Assembly (NCBI GenBank): GCA_018398815.1
Contig: CM031622.1
Coordinates: 13,067,014 to 13,131,013, forward strand
From: Conus ventricosus
Taxonomy: Eukaryota; Mollusca; Gastropoda; Neogastropoda; Conidae
DNA length: 64,000 nt
Direction of reading: 5' to 3'
Numbering within the stretch: the stretch's first letter is position 1; the number at the start of each line of letters is the position of its first letter. Positions 25,115 through 36,930 of the stretch are shown here, piece after piece. The translations under genes and the position numbers were made by a program. The notes beneath the pieces were generated by a model. That model did no database searches. It had not been told where the DNA came from and was given only the letters and a program-made list of their open reading frames with translations.

Positions 25115-26178
25115 CAGGTGCTGGGAAGGGGAGGGGGTGGAATGGGGGGGGGGGGGGGGGTGCTGGGAAGGGGATGGAGGTGGAATGGGGGGGGAGGGGG
25201 GTGCTGGGAAGGGGAGGGAGGTGGAATGGGGGGGGGGGGGGGGGTGCTGGGAAGGGGAGGGAGGTGGAATGGGGGGGGGGGGGGGTGCTGGGAAGGGGAT
25301 GGAGGTGGAATGGGGGGGGAGGGGGTGCTGGGAAGGGGAGGGAGGTGGAATGGGGGGGGGGGGGGGGGGGTGCTGGGAAGGGGAGGGAGGTGGAATGGGG
25401 GGGGGAGGGGGGTGCTGGGAAGGGGAGGGAGGTGGAATGGGGGGGGGGGAGGGGGGTGCTGGGAAGGGGAGGGAGGTGGAATGGGGGGGGGGAGGGGGGT
25501 GCTGGGAAGGGGAGGGAGGTGGAATGGGGGGGGGGGGAGGGGGGTGCTGGGAAGGGGAGGGAGGTGGAATGGGGGGGGGAGGGGGGTGCTGGGAAGGGGG
25601 GAGGTGGAATGGGGGGGGGGAGGGGGGTGCTGGGAAGGGGAGGAAGGTGGAATGGGGGAGGGGGGGGGGGGTGCTGGGAAGGGGAGGGAGGTGGAATGGG
25701 GGGGGGAGGGGGTGCTGGGAAGGGGAGGGAGGTGGAATGGGGGGGGGGAGGGGGGTGCTGGGAAGGGGAGGGAGGTGGAATGGGGGGGGGGGAGGGGGGT
25801 GCTGGGAAGGGGAGGGAGGTGGAATGGGGGGGGGGGGGAGGGGGGGTGCTGGGAAGGGGAGGGAGGTGGAATGGGGGGGGGGAGGGGGGTGCTGGGAAGG
25901 GGAGGGAGGTGGAATGGGGGGGAGGGGGGTGCTGGGAAGGGGAGGGAGGTGGAATGGGGGGGGGGGTGCTGGGAAGGGGAGGGAGGTGGAATGGGGGGGG
26001 AGGGGGGTGCTGGGAAGGGGAGGGAGGTGGAATGGGGGGGGGAGGGGGGTGCTGGGAAGGGGAGGGAGGTGGAATGGGGGGGGAGGGGGGGGGAGGGGGG
26101 TGCTGGGAAGGGGAGGGAGGTGGAATGGGGGGGGAGGGGGGTGCTGGGAAGGGGAGGGAGGTGGAATGGGGGGGGGGG
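25115..26178. repeat. G-rich minisatellite, ~38-44-bp unit, ~25 copies
   Basis: Units read GTGCTGGGAAGGGGAGGGAG then GTGGAATGGGG followed by 8-20 G, sometimes broken by one A. Length differences lie almost entirely in the G run. The C-rich strand has long polyproline frames that are repeat artefacts. Every unit has at least four G tracts, so G-quadruplex formation is expected. Confidence 0.97.
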
Positions 26179-26189
26179 ATGAGGTATGT

Positions 26190-28932
26190 CTGATACCAGG
26201 CATATGGACCTGTATTGCATGGTGGGCCCATATCAACATAATAAACGATAGTTGCGCATGGTGGGCCCATATCAACATAATAAACGATAGGTGCGCATGG
26301 TCCGCCCATATCAACATAATAAACGATAGGTGCGCATGGTGGGCCCATATCAACATAATAAACGATAGGTGCGCATGGTGGGCCCATATCAACATAATAA
26401 ACGATAGGTGCGCATGGTGGGCCCATATCAACATAATAAACGATAGGTGCGCATGGTCGGCCCATATCAACATAATAAACGATAGGTGCGCATGGTCGGC
26501 CCATATCAACATAATAAACGATAGGTGCGCATGGTCGGCCCATATCAACATAATAAACGATAGGTGCGCATGGTCGGCCCATATCAACATAATAAACGAT
26601 AGGTGCGCATGGTCGGCCCATATCAACATAATAAACGATAGGTGCGCATGGTGGGCCCATATCAACATAATAAACGATAGTTGCGCATGGTCGGCCCATA
26701 TCAACATAATAAACGATAGGTGCGCATGGTCGGCCCATATCAACATAATAAACGATAGTTGCTCATAGTCGGCCCATATCAACATAATAAACGATAGGTG
26801 CGCATGGTCGGCCCATATCAACTAATAAACGATAGGTGCGCATGGTCGGCCCATATCAACATAATAAACGATAGGTGCGCATGGTCGGCCCATATCAACA
26901 TAATAAACGATAGGTGCGCATGGTCGGCCCATATCAACATAATAAACGATAGGTGCGCATGGTCGGCCCATATCAACATAATAAACGATAGGTGCGCATG
27001 GTCGGCCCATATCAACATAATAAACGATAGGTGCGCATGGTCGGCCCATATCAACATAATAAACGATAGGTGCGCATGGTCGGCCCATATCAACATAATA
27101 AACGATAGGTGCGCATGGTCGGCCCATATCAACATAATAAACGATAGGTGCGCATGGTCGGCCCATATCAACATAATAAACGATAGGTGCGCATGGTCGG
27201 CCCATATCAACATAAATAAACGATAGGTGCGCATGGTCGGCCCATATCAACATAATAAACGATAGGTGCGCATGGTCGGCCCATATCAACATAATAAACG
27301 ATAGGTGCGCATGGTCGGCCCATATCAACATAATAAACGATAGTTGCGCATGGTCGGCCATATCAACATAATAAACGATAGGTGCGTTATGGTCGGCCCA
27401 TATCAACATAATAAACGATAGGTGCGCATGGTCGGCCCATATCAACATAATAAACGATAGGTGCGCATGGTTGGCCCATATCAACATAATAAACGATAGG
27501 TGCGCATGGTCGGCCACTATCAACATAATAAACGATAGGTGCGCATGGTCGGCCCATATCAACATAATAAACAATAGGTGCGCATGGTCGGCCCATATCA
27601 ACATAATAAACGATAGGTGCGCATGGTCGGCCCATATCAACATAATAAACGATAGTTGCGCATGGTCGGCCCATATCAACATAATAAACGATAGTTGCGC
27701 ATGGTGGGCCCATATCAACATAATAAACGATAGGTGCGCATGGTCGGCCCATATCAACATAATAAACGATAGGTGCGCATGGTCGGCCCATATCAACATA
27801 ATAAACGATAGGTGCGGATGGTCGGCCCATATCAACATAATAAACGATAGGTGCACATGGTCGGCCCATATCAACATAATAAACGATAGGTGCGCATGGT
27901 CGGCCCATATCAACATAATAAACGATAGGTGGCATGGTCGGCCCATATCAACATAATAAACGATAGTTGCGCATGGTCGGCCCATATCAACATAATAAAC
28001 GATAGGTGCGCATGGTCGGCCCATATCAACATAATATACGATAGTTGCGCATGGTGGGCCCATATCAACATAATAAACGATAGTTGCGCATGGTGGGCCC
28101 ATATCAACATAATAAATGATAGTTGCGCATGGTGGGCACATATCAACATAATAAACGATAGTTGCGCATGGTGGGCCCATATCAACATAATAAACGATAG
28201 GTGCGCATGGTCAGCCCATATCAACATAATAAACGATAGGTGCGCATGGTCGGCCCATATCAACATAATAAACGATAGGTGCGCATGGTCGGCCCATATC
28301 AAATAATAAACAATAGGTGCGCATGGTGGGCCCATATCAACATAATAAACGATAGTTGCGCATGGTCGGCCCATATCAACATAATAAACGATAGTTGCGC
28401 ATGGTCGGCCCATATCAACATAATAAACGATAGTTGCGCATGGTCGGCCCATATCAACATAATAAACGATAGTTGCGCATGGTCGGCCCATATCAACATA
28501 ATAAACGATAGTTGCGCATGGTCGGCCCATATCAACATAATAAACGATAGTTGCGCATGGTCGGCCCATATCAACATAATAAACGATAGTTGCGCATGGT
28601 CAGCCCATATCAACATAATAAACGATAGTTGCGCATGGTCCGCCCATATCAACATAATAAACGATAGTTGCGCATGGTCGGCCCATATCAACATAATAAA
28701 CGATAGTTGCGCATGGTCGGCCCATATCAACATAATAAACGATAGTTGCGCATGGTCGGCCCATATCAACATAATAAACGATAGTTGCGCATGGTCAGCC
28801 CATATCAACGCAATGCGCATGGTCAGCCCATATCAACGCAATGAATAATAGGTGCGCATGGTCAGCCCATATCAACGCAATGAATAATAGGTGCGCATGG
28901 TCAGCCCATATCAACGCAGTGAATAATAAATG
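26190..28932. repeat. Satellite-like array, 39-bp unit, ~70 copies
   Basis: Units read GTGCGCATGGTCGGCCCATA then TCAACATAATAAACGATAG. Two main variable sites (gtcggccc or gtgggccc; gataggtg or gatagttg) occur in blocks. The last four units, from 28,790, diverge to CAACGCAATGAATAATAG. The 39-base period keeps frames open on both strands. There is no other coding evidence. Confidence 0.98.
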
Positions 28933-29099
28933 CGGATCGGAGGGGGCCAGGGACACAAAAAATGGGAAAAGGGGAAGATGAAGGATGGAGTAGTAGGGGG
29001 AAGCGCGGGGGTGGCATGATGTGAGAGGAGGGGGATGAAATGAAGAATAGGCTTCTCTTAGAAGGAAAAGTGAGGAAACGCGATTTGAAAAGAATGAAA

Positions 29100-29131
<32 letters not shown>

Positions 29132-29691
29132 GATGTTTTGTTTTTCATTCCTAGAAAGAGCTCTTTGTCAGTGTGGTCAGAAGCAGCTGAGGATGACACA
29201 GCTGATCATGTCGTGTGGTCTGGGAAACCCAGCTGTAGTGAAGCAGCCTCCGCGCACACTCAGACCACTTCAAGTCATTAGAGCAGTCAGAAAACTGTGA
29301 GGAGAATCGAATTGGTTTCCTTGGAATCTGACACGAATATGTATTTATGATTTGCCTCATTACAAAAGATCATATACAAGTAGACAAAGTTTTGCAGGAT
29401 AGCGCCAGGTGGCTCTGTTTTGCATCTGTATTCTAAAAGAATTTCTCGGAGGGGGGGGGGGGGGCATGCCTCCAGTCCCTGCACCATAGAATTTCTGAGA
29501 CTTTTTTTTCCATGTGTTACAGGGAGACCTGTATTTAAATGCAGGAACTTCTCACCCTGACCCATATTACCATGAATTGTTCCAAAGTCGGTGTAGAATG
29601 ATGTGGTGTTGGTAAAGAGAAGATGTAGAATGACGCTGGGTTGCCTGTGTTCTTAATTGTGGTGACGTGCCCCTCCTGTGCGTGTGTGCAG
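28933..29691. other. Intron sequence before the 29,692 exon
   Basis: Has a run of 31 G at 29,100-29,130 and a shorter one at 29,450-29,463. No additional exon recognised. Confidence 0.45.
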
Positions 29692-29804
29692 GTGAGGAAG
29701 ATGATGATGTCGAAGTGAAGCAGACCTACGTCTCTCAGTATGAGAGCATGCACATTACTGCCATCCTTCAGCCCTGCAAGTTCCTGAGGTGCACTCTGAT
29801 TCAG
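29692..29804 (+). CDS. NCOA: NCOA exon: acidic linker before PAS-B
   Basis: The acceptor gtgtgtgcag ends at 29,691 and the donor gtaggg starts at 29,805. After two bases completing a split codon the exon reads EEDDDVEVKQTYVSQYESMH, which resembles the acidic segment and YETMQ motif of vertebrate p160 proteins. In the written frame it ends in phase 0 with an unconvincing tail. If one C is missing in the CCC at 29,772-29,774, the downstream frame becomes LQVPEVHSDS and the exon ends in phase 1. That is the phase required by the next exon, so I take this as a sequencing deletion. A GC donor (gcaagt) at 29,776 is a weaker alternative. Confidence 0.85.
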
Positions 29805-30136
29805 GTAGGGTCCAGCACCGCCCTAAAAAAGGGGAAGGAGGAGGAGGAGGAGTCTGTGGAGATGGTGGGGGTGGCAGGAGTGAGGGGAAAAAAAGATAGT
29901 TTCTTCCAGGGAATAAACATGTCCCAAGATTATTTTTTCTTCAACTCTTTCATGATGGTGGCAGGGTTGCAAATTTGTTGCCTTGCCATCGTTTTTTTTT
30001 TAAAAAAAATTTAAAATTTTTATCATACACCTCTTAATACTACCTTGATAGCCTGTTGTTGTATAACCGACAGAAAGGGTTAAAACGTGAACTTTGCGCT
30101 TTGTAGGCTGTTACAGACCTTTTGGATGGTAATTAA

Positions 30137-31623
30137 CCCTCTGCCTACCGCATGACTTTGTGCTTCATGACTGTGAGAATACTATGCCAAGTGAGGTAAC
30201 TCCGCAGCACATACACACTTGCCATAAAGAAACCTGAATAAAAAAAATTAGCTTTTAACTCATCTGTTCTATGAAATTAATGAAAACTTTTCAAAGACAT
30301 AACTCCATCCAAAACAGCCATTTTTCCCATATGTAGTGAACTGGTACACGAGGGGGGAAAAAAACCAGACAGACTAACTCTACTCCAGTGTTCTCGGTGC
30401 TGAAACACTTTTCCCTAAAGTCACTGAACCCACAGAAAGTCATGGATTAGGAGCACAAAGTGATTTTCCAAGTCTAAACAAAGTACTCAAACCTTCAGGA
30501 ACAAAATAAAGTCATTCTTTATGGTCTGCACACTAAATAGTCGGCCTTTGTTGTGCAGGGGGGAAAAAACCCAAAGTTCAACAATTTCGTTAAACTGAAG
30601 ATTTGTCTTCGAACTACTGAGGGGAAAAAAAATAGCAAGAACAGGTAACTGAACACTGGACTTTAGATTGTGATGGAATTCAGCTAAAATGTGCTTTTGC
30701 ACAAGTGCACTGAGCAATCGACACCCCCTCCCCCTTCCCCAACACACACACACACACACGCACACACACACACCACTGTGGTGATGATGTACCTCTTGTC
30801 CGTCTCCCCATTGCTTTTTGATAAACGAGGCAGTTTTTAATTTAGGCCAGAGTTTATCTTCATCCTTTTCTGCATGCTTTTGTGTGGCAAATAAATTTGT
30901 TTCTTGCTCAAAGTCTGCCAAAATTCCTCAGAAATCAGAAAGCTACAGGTGACGCTCCCACAGACAAATCATGGGACGCACCCACTGACAGACCTGGTTT
31001 CCTGGCTGTCAAAGTCCACAAAATTTGGGGGGGGGGGCTTCACTTCTTGTAGTCTACCACGGCAGTCAACAATTAAAGAATCTCAAGCAACTTTTGTTTT
31101 TTGAATTTTTCTTTTTTGGGGGGCTGGGCCCAGCAGCAATGGGCAATTTGACATCGTCACTATCATCACCTGAATCATTATCGATTCCGGCCTCAAAATC
31201 AGTCGGCAGTCCATCTTTATTTATAACTAGGTCAAGATCGACGTCCGAATCGTCTCGCTTCAAATCTTGTTCAAGAGTGTAGCCCGCAAACACGCTCCCT
31301 TCATCCCTATTACACCCGAAAATGAATTCTACAAGTTGCATAGTTACTTGGTCCGCCATTTTCCAGAAAATCTTCACGAAAAAAAAAGCCAAACTTCGAA
31401 AATTCACAGCAGCAAAACTACTCCACCAAACTCTTGCAACAAAAACAAAATGGCATCCAGAAACTTTTGTACCAGAAGACTCTTTTGCCACAGTTGCATT
31501 CTGGGATATGCAATGGTAAAAGCAAAAGTCATTGACTAGTATTCAGCAGTTGATCTCGGTCGATGCAGTATTCAGAAAGAGGAAATCTCACTGTCGATCT
31601 TGGTCGATGCGGTAGGCAGAGGG
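30137..31623 (-). mobile_element. piggyBac-like element copy 1, internally deleted, 1.49 kb
   Basis: Perfect 17-base terminal inverted repeats (CCCTCTGCCTACCGCAT and its reverse complement) are flanked by TTAA at 30,133-30,136 and 31,624-31,627, the piggyBac target duplication. The minus strand carries N-terminal transposase remains. It inserted in the intron after the 29,692 exon. A (CA)n tract lies at 30,741-30,774. Confidence 0.93.
30787..31491 (-). pseudogene. piggyBac transposase N-terminal remnant
   Basis: On the minus strand from about 31,370 an acidic N-terminus reads DDSDVDLDLVINKDGLPTDF and DNDSGDDSDDVKL. A second piece near 30,915-30,800 reads FEQETNLFATQKHAEKDEDK, which resembles the ETNxYA segment at the start of the piggyBac core domain. 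The DDD catalytic part is missing. The acidic leader followed by this segment is the usual family order. Confidence 0.75.
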
Positions 31624-31627
31624 TTAA

Positions 31628-33474
31628 AATGCTGTAGTTATGTTTTTAAAGAATTGTTTAATTTTGCTCTGACATGAACCTGTCCAGCGTTTCTGGTTCT
31701 AAACTCTCTGTGTCAAAGACATTATTTCCATAATAAAAGAAACCTTTTATTTTTCCCCATTGCTAGGGTGTAAACCAAGTTTGATACATGGTTGCACCCA
31801 TTTAACATTGAAAGGAAAACGGGGAGAGGACATTTTTTTTTTCTTTACAAAGACTATCTAAACAGTGCACTGACACGGCGGTAGGAGTAGCTGCCTTGTG
31901 ATCACATGGATGTATTAGATGGAGAAAAAGTGAAGATTTACACTGAAAAGGGTGTTGATCTGACAGCAGTTGAGGCAGTGCCTGAATGGGTTAATCTGAC
32001 AGCAGTTAAGGCAGTGCCTGAGAGGGCCGTGACAGAGCAGCCGTGGGCGCAGCCTGGTTTTGCAGCAGGGTGATGGTGAAACTGAACCAAGTTGACACAG
32101 ACCTGGCACTGAGATGGAGTGTGGCAGAACAACAAACCCATGAAGGATGTATGCACATCAGGAACAGGGGGTCGGATCCAGAAGGTGTTGGACCCAGGAC
32201 AAGTTCTGCGCTGTTCCTTTGCGCTGGTAGTCTCTTGCGTTTTTACGCTGGAGTCAGGGGTGGGGGGGGGGGGGGGGGGGGGGGGAGGAAAAAATTAACA
32301 GATCATAGCAAGTTCTCGGTGTGTACTTTTGCCAGGGGAGATCAATTGCAAAACATGGATCTGGGGCACATTAGTTACAAAACATGGATCTTGTGATGTT
32401 TTACAATGTAATGTATGTTAATCATTAAGAAGAAACTTTTAATTGCAAACTGTCCAAGGCTGTGAGGGTTGTTAAAAAAACAAACAGCAACAATAGAAAA
32501 GGTATCCTGATATTAGTTATATAGGAAACACAAAAGAAAGGAAGAAAGAGCCCAAGAATGCATTGGCACATGCACATGCTCACGGAAAGAGTTAATGTTG
32601 GATGTAAATGATGTGATCAACTTCCTGCACCACATGATCTTGCATATTTTTGTTTTAAGGCATGACACAGTATGGTCTTATACAACCAGTCTCAGTAACC
32701 AGTAATACCTCGCCCTTGCCTGCTCCACCAGGAAGCTCATTTTGTCACCATTGTCCAATGGTTTGTTTAACTGCCTGCAAGATTGTACAAAATCTGCTGA
32801 ATCGGTTTTAACAAAACTTGGTGAAAAATATGGTCAGGGGACAAGTGCATTTGATTTCCTATAGTAAGAAATTGTTTGTGAAATCTGAAACTGAGGGAAA
32901 TGTCCAAAATGTTCATATTAAAAAAGCGAAGAAGAGTGGGGTCTTTATTGGAAAGGAGTGATTAAAAATATTGCAAAGTGATGATCTGCAAATGTAGTCA
33001 ACAACATGTAGTGGATGACGTGCTCTTTTTGAGCTCCTTCTTTTTTCTTTTTTTTTCATGTGAAGTAGTAAGATGTGTAACATTTCAGTTTAAATTGCCT
33101 CCTTCATCCGCTTGAGTGATTCTTAAAGGCAGGCAGTTAGTTATGCAGTCTACTAGAAACTAAATGCATGCAGAAAAGAAATCAGCGATTGGAATGAAGG
33201 CAGCTCCTGTTAAGAGACTGGCTGAGAGGAGCATCTTATCAGCTATGGAGCTGTATCAGTAGGAGGCTAAACACAAGCCTCAGTCTGTGTGGGGCTGGTG
33301 GAGAGTGGGGTGTATATGTTATGTCAGGCGTGTGGGAGAAATTTTCCTTGGAGCTTGGATGAATGAAGTTTGCGGTCTGAGAGACTCGAGGATACCTTGG
33401 AACTATCTTGTGTCAGGCCTCCTCTCTATTCCCCCCTCTCTGTTTTTCTCCCCCCACCCTTTCTTCTCCATGTT

Positions 33475-33478
<4 letters not shown>
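31628..33478. other. Intron sequence, mostly unannotated
   Basis: A 36-base motif (TCTGACAGCAGTTGAGGCAG) occurs twice at 31,960-32,022, and a run of about 24 G lies at 32,262-32,285. No exon seen. Confidence 0.45.
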
Positions 33479-33547
<69 letters not shown>

Positions 33548-33622
33548 GACACACACCAGCCCTCCCTCCTCTCTCTCTCTCTCTCTCTGTCTCTCACACA
33601 CTCTCTCTCTCTCTCCCAGACT
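33479..33622. repeat. Microsatellites (CA)n and (CT)n
   Basis: Pure CA at 33,479-33,545 and CT at 33,569-33,618. A C run lies at 33,810-33,831. Confidence 0.97.
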
Positions 33623-33831
33623 AAAATTAGTTTTTAAATAGTCTATTTGAACTGGAACACGCACATGCACACATAAATAACACTTTCATGGAACCACATC
33701 AGAAACAAAACAGGGGGGAAAATGTGTTCAATTTCAGAAAAGATTATATTTGATTTGAGTGCAGTAACATGTGGGTTTTTTCCACTCCAATTTTGAATTA
33801 ACGCGACACCCCCCCCCCCCCCCCCCCCCCT

Positions 33832-34945
33832 CCCTCCCCTCAGTTAAAAAGAAATCTTTCTCAAATGTCCTCGGTCTGTGAAAGGCAAAAACCTTGCTTT
33901 TAAACAACAACAAGAAGAAGAAACAAACAAAAAACCCACCTACATGCTAGTGGACCATTTCTATATATATGCAGCTGAGCATAATATTTGCTTAGGGCCT
34001 GTATGATTGATGCTAGGGCCTGCTTGATGGACATATATGTAAGTGAGCAAAAGGTGCAAGGCATTGGTTAATTTACTCAGGTGAGAAAGCATGTTAGGCA
34101 TAATTATTGAGAGTGTAACCAGTAGGATTTTAAAGTGAGGTTGAAAACAAAAGATGGTGTCAAAGGGTGAAAACCATGTTGGAGAGCGAAGAGACATTCG
34201 TACAGTCAGTCAGTATTATCATGCTTTTTTTCGAAGAGACATTGGTACAGTCGGTTAGTGTTGTAAAGTCAGTTATACTCTTTTGATTTACAATGGCTCA
34301 GATCATTAACATGTGCGATAGGAGAGGTCTGCATCAAGTGTAAATGGATGGGAGTAAATCACACATACTTAAATGTAAAATCATGCATATGAAACGACCA
34401 AAAGGGTATGAATGCGTAAAGAAAATTAAGCAAAGTCTGTGAACACATACCGATTTTACAGAAAACGGGTCTCGTTATTTCAGTCAAAGAACTGAAAGAG
34501 ATGATAGTGTTTAAGGTCAAATACACATACCTCTTTCAAGAGTGATTTCGCTGGTTTGTTGAGAGCAAAAGGTTGGTTAGTTCTTACAGTTGGCTTTCCT
34601 TTTGAATGCAACTTCTGCTCCGAATGACCATGATTCACATGCATATATGAGGACAACAGATGGCAAAGTTGTAGGCAGAACCTGTCGCATAAATCTGTGA
34701 GCAGTATTCTCTTTGTTTGTTTGGGGGGGTGGGGGGTGGGTGTGTGTGTGTGTGTTTTAACAGATCGGTTTCATTTTGCTGGTGCTGCTTCAAGCTGTGA
34801 CTTCATAAAGCAGCCATTTAAGACTCTCGTCTATTTTAAGATGTCCCCTCACCCACCTGCTTTACCGTTTTCCTTTTTTGTTTTATTGAAAGACTGCATT
34901 GTAGAGCATGGTGTTTGACAGAGTGGTTGCGTTGCATGATTTCAG
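33832..34945. other. Intron sequence before the 34,946 exon
   Basis: Short direct repeats (GAAGAGACATTCGTACAGTC and GAAGAGACATTGGTACAGTC) at 34,187 and 34,232. No other exon recognised. Confidence 0.45.
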
Positions 34946-35075
34946 ATAACCCAACGTGTCTGGTGTGTATTGCCCGCCGCGTACCAATGACTGAGAAAGT
35001 GAATGCTATGCTCGGCATCGTCCAGTTCACGACAAAGCAGGACTTGCAGGGCAATATAATTGGAGCAGATGTCCG
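34946..35075 (+). CDS. NCOA: NCOA exon: start of PAS-B region (CIARRVP block)
   Basis: The acceptor atgatttcag and donor gtgagt bound 130 bases (two bases, 42 codons, two bases). The peptide NPTCLVCIARRVP followed by FTTKQDLQGNI matches the p160 sequence in which CL-I/V-C-V/I-ARRVP precedes the FTTRQDLQGKI strand at the start of PAS-B. The final CG joins the first A of the 36,827 exon to give arginine, so the phases agree without correction. The following intron opens close to long CA repeats. Confidence 0.94.
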
Positions 35076-35117
35076 GTGAGTTGGCTGGTCACGCCCTCCC
35101 CACTCTTCCTCTTGCAT

Positions 35118-35175
35118 ACACACACACATACACACACTGACTGAAACCAATTTATTGTCAGATTAACCCATGGTT

Positions 35176-35234
<59 letters not shown>
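35118..35234. repeat. (CA)n microsatellite after the CIARRVP exon
   Basis: A near-pure CA repeat at 35,179-35,234, with a shorter interrupted tract at 35,118-35,138. Confidence 0.97.
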
Positions 35235-35237
<3 letters not shown>

Positions 35238-35923
35238 AACTACATGTGCCTGCACACGTGGAAGCGCATAATTATGTATACGCTTTTTATTTTGTTCCAA
35301 CACCTCATCTTCAAAGTGTATGTCGGAAGTAGCACACCCTCTTCCCTGCTGCCCCCACCCCCTCACCCTCCTCATCTGCCCCCCCTCCCTCTCTCTCTCT
35401 TTCTTTTTCTAACATTTTCATAGTATGGACATTTTTCAGTATTACAATATGTTGTAGCTGGAAGGGAATGTGTGTATTCGTTAGTATTCAAGTCATGCAT
35501 TTGTGCCAAAATGTGTGTGTTGGCAGAAAAAGATAAAATTCTTTTCCATTTGCTTTCCTCATGAGTGGGTGTTGGACTCTTAGGAATTGAGGATTTCTGA
35601 CATTAGAATGATTTTTGTTTGTTTGTATGTTTTTTTTAAGAAAAAAAGAAAGAAAAGAGGGTCTCTTGAGGATGTGTGTGAATGAGAAGAGATGAATGAC
35701 CTATCATAAGATGTGTCTTGTATAACTTACCTGATTCTGATGGTGGTTTTCTGCATAACGACTGTCGGACTTCCATGTGTTGGACACCAGTTCAGACACA
35801 GATTTACCAGCAGGCAGGAAGAGATAAGGCAGAAATGGATGCCATACACATCTTGGGTACAGCTGATCAGATCTGCATATGGCGTGCTAGGCTTCATGAC
35901 TGTGTGTATTGCAGGCTGCATGT

Positions 35924-36375
35924 GACGCAGCACAGCGTACAGCACTGCCAGATCCATACTGTGTTCTGCAGGCTGAAGATTGCCCCTACCCTGCAGTGCC
36001 AGTGCGGGGAGGTGGAGCATTGACGCAGCACAGCGTACAGCACTGCCAGATCCATACTGTGTTCTGCAGGCTGAAGATTGCCCCTACCCTGCAGTGCCAG
36101 TGCGGGGAGGTGGAGCATTGACGCAGCACAGCGTACAGCACTGCCAGATCCGTACTGTGTTCTGCAGGCTGAAGATTGCCCCTACCCTGCAGTGCCAGTG
36201 CGGGGAGGTGGAGCATTGACGCAGCACAGCGTACAGCACAGCGTACAGCACAGCGTACAGCACAGCGTACAGCACAGCGTACAGTACAGCACAGCGTACA
36301 GCACAGCGTACAGCACAGCGTACAGCACAGCGTACAGTACAGCACAGCGTACAGCACAGTGTACAGCACTGCCAG
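35924..36375. repeat. 98-bp tandem repeat (3 units) grading into a ~10-12-bp repeat
   Basis: Three copies start GACGCAGCACAGCGTACAGC at 35,924, 36,022 and 36,120. A fourth start at 36,218 is followed by about 14 copies of ACAGCGTACAGC-like units. The small repeat is an expansion of the first dozen bases of the large one. All three forward frames are open. Confidence 0.95.
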
Positions 36376-36435
36376 ATCCATGCTGACCTGAGAGACAGAA
36401 CCTGGCCTGTTGGGGAAACAATGTGCCTGGAAGCT

Positions 36436-36438
<3 letters not shown>

Positions 36439-36473
<35 letters not shown>
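36439..36473. repeat. G homopolymer
   Basis: About 34 consecutive G. Confidence 0.95.
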
Positions 36474-36474
<1 letters not shown>

Positions 36475-36708
36475 CCAGAGGACAACCCATTTCATTTTGG
36501 AGATGGGACTACAAGTATGATGGCAAACAAGAAGAAAGAACCACTGCTAATTCTGGAGATGGCTGTGTGTTTTTTTTTTTGTTTTTTTTGTTTTTTTTTG
36601 GGGGGGGGGGCTTTTTTTTTTTTTGACAGCACTGCTTTCTTGTGTTGAACACCTAACTCCATTCTCTGGAATTGTTGAAATAGTAGTATTGTTGAAATAA
36701 TGATCATT

Positions 36709-36832
36709 GAGTCCGAGCCAGTAACAATGAACTGTGTCGGTTGTACTTATTTATGTACAGATCCATGAGTCCGAGCCAGTAACAATGAACTGTGTCGGTT
36801 GTACTTATTTATTTATGTATGTACAGATCCCT
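36709..36832. repeat. 58-bp tandem duplication of a 3' splice site
   Basis: Two copies of GAGTCCGAGCCAGTAACAAT through TGTACAGATCC. The second ends in the functional acceptor before 36,827. The first has an equivalent AG at 36,759-36,760. Confidence 0.93.
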
Positions 36833-36930
36833 ATCCAAATCTCAGTACGGAGAAGTTTCATTGACCGGCAAGATTCAAGACTATTGTCACCAAAACGATG
36901 TGGCGTTACTACGCAAACATTTGCAGGAAG
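36827..36930 (+). CDS. NCOA: NCOA exon: PAS-B helical segment
   Basis: The acceptor tatgtacag ends at 36,826 and the donor gttagt starts at 36,931. One base plus 34 codons plus one base give SLSKSQYGEVSLTGKIQDYC and then HQNDVALLRKHLQE. Alone this is weakly conserved, but both phases fit the flanking exons exactly. The junction with the next exon gives HLQEVAKNGSNASGVY, the position where vertebrate p160 proteins have HHEVLRQGLAFSQIY. The 3' splice site together with four exon bases is tandemly duplicated just upstream (acceptor-like copy at 36,760). Confidence 0.8.

Noticed and set aside
24849..26821. Very long minus-strand open frames (up to about 630 codons) rich in proline
   Set aside because: They lie wholly in the G-rich and 39-bp arrays. 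Several frames on both strands are open because the periods avoid stops. No start context, splice signals or family motif.
35713..36023. Open frame ILGTADQICIWRARLHDCVYC as a PAS-B exon
   Set aside because: No similarity to p160 proteins. It enters the 98-bp repeat, and the 34,946 and 36,827 exons already join in phase without it.
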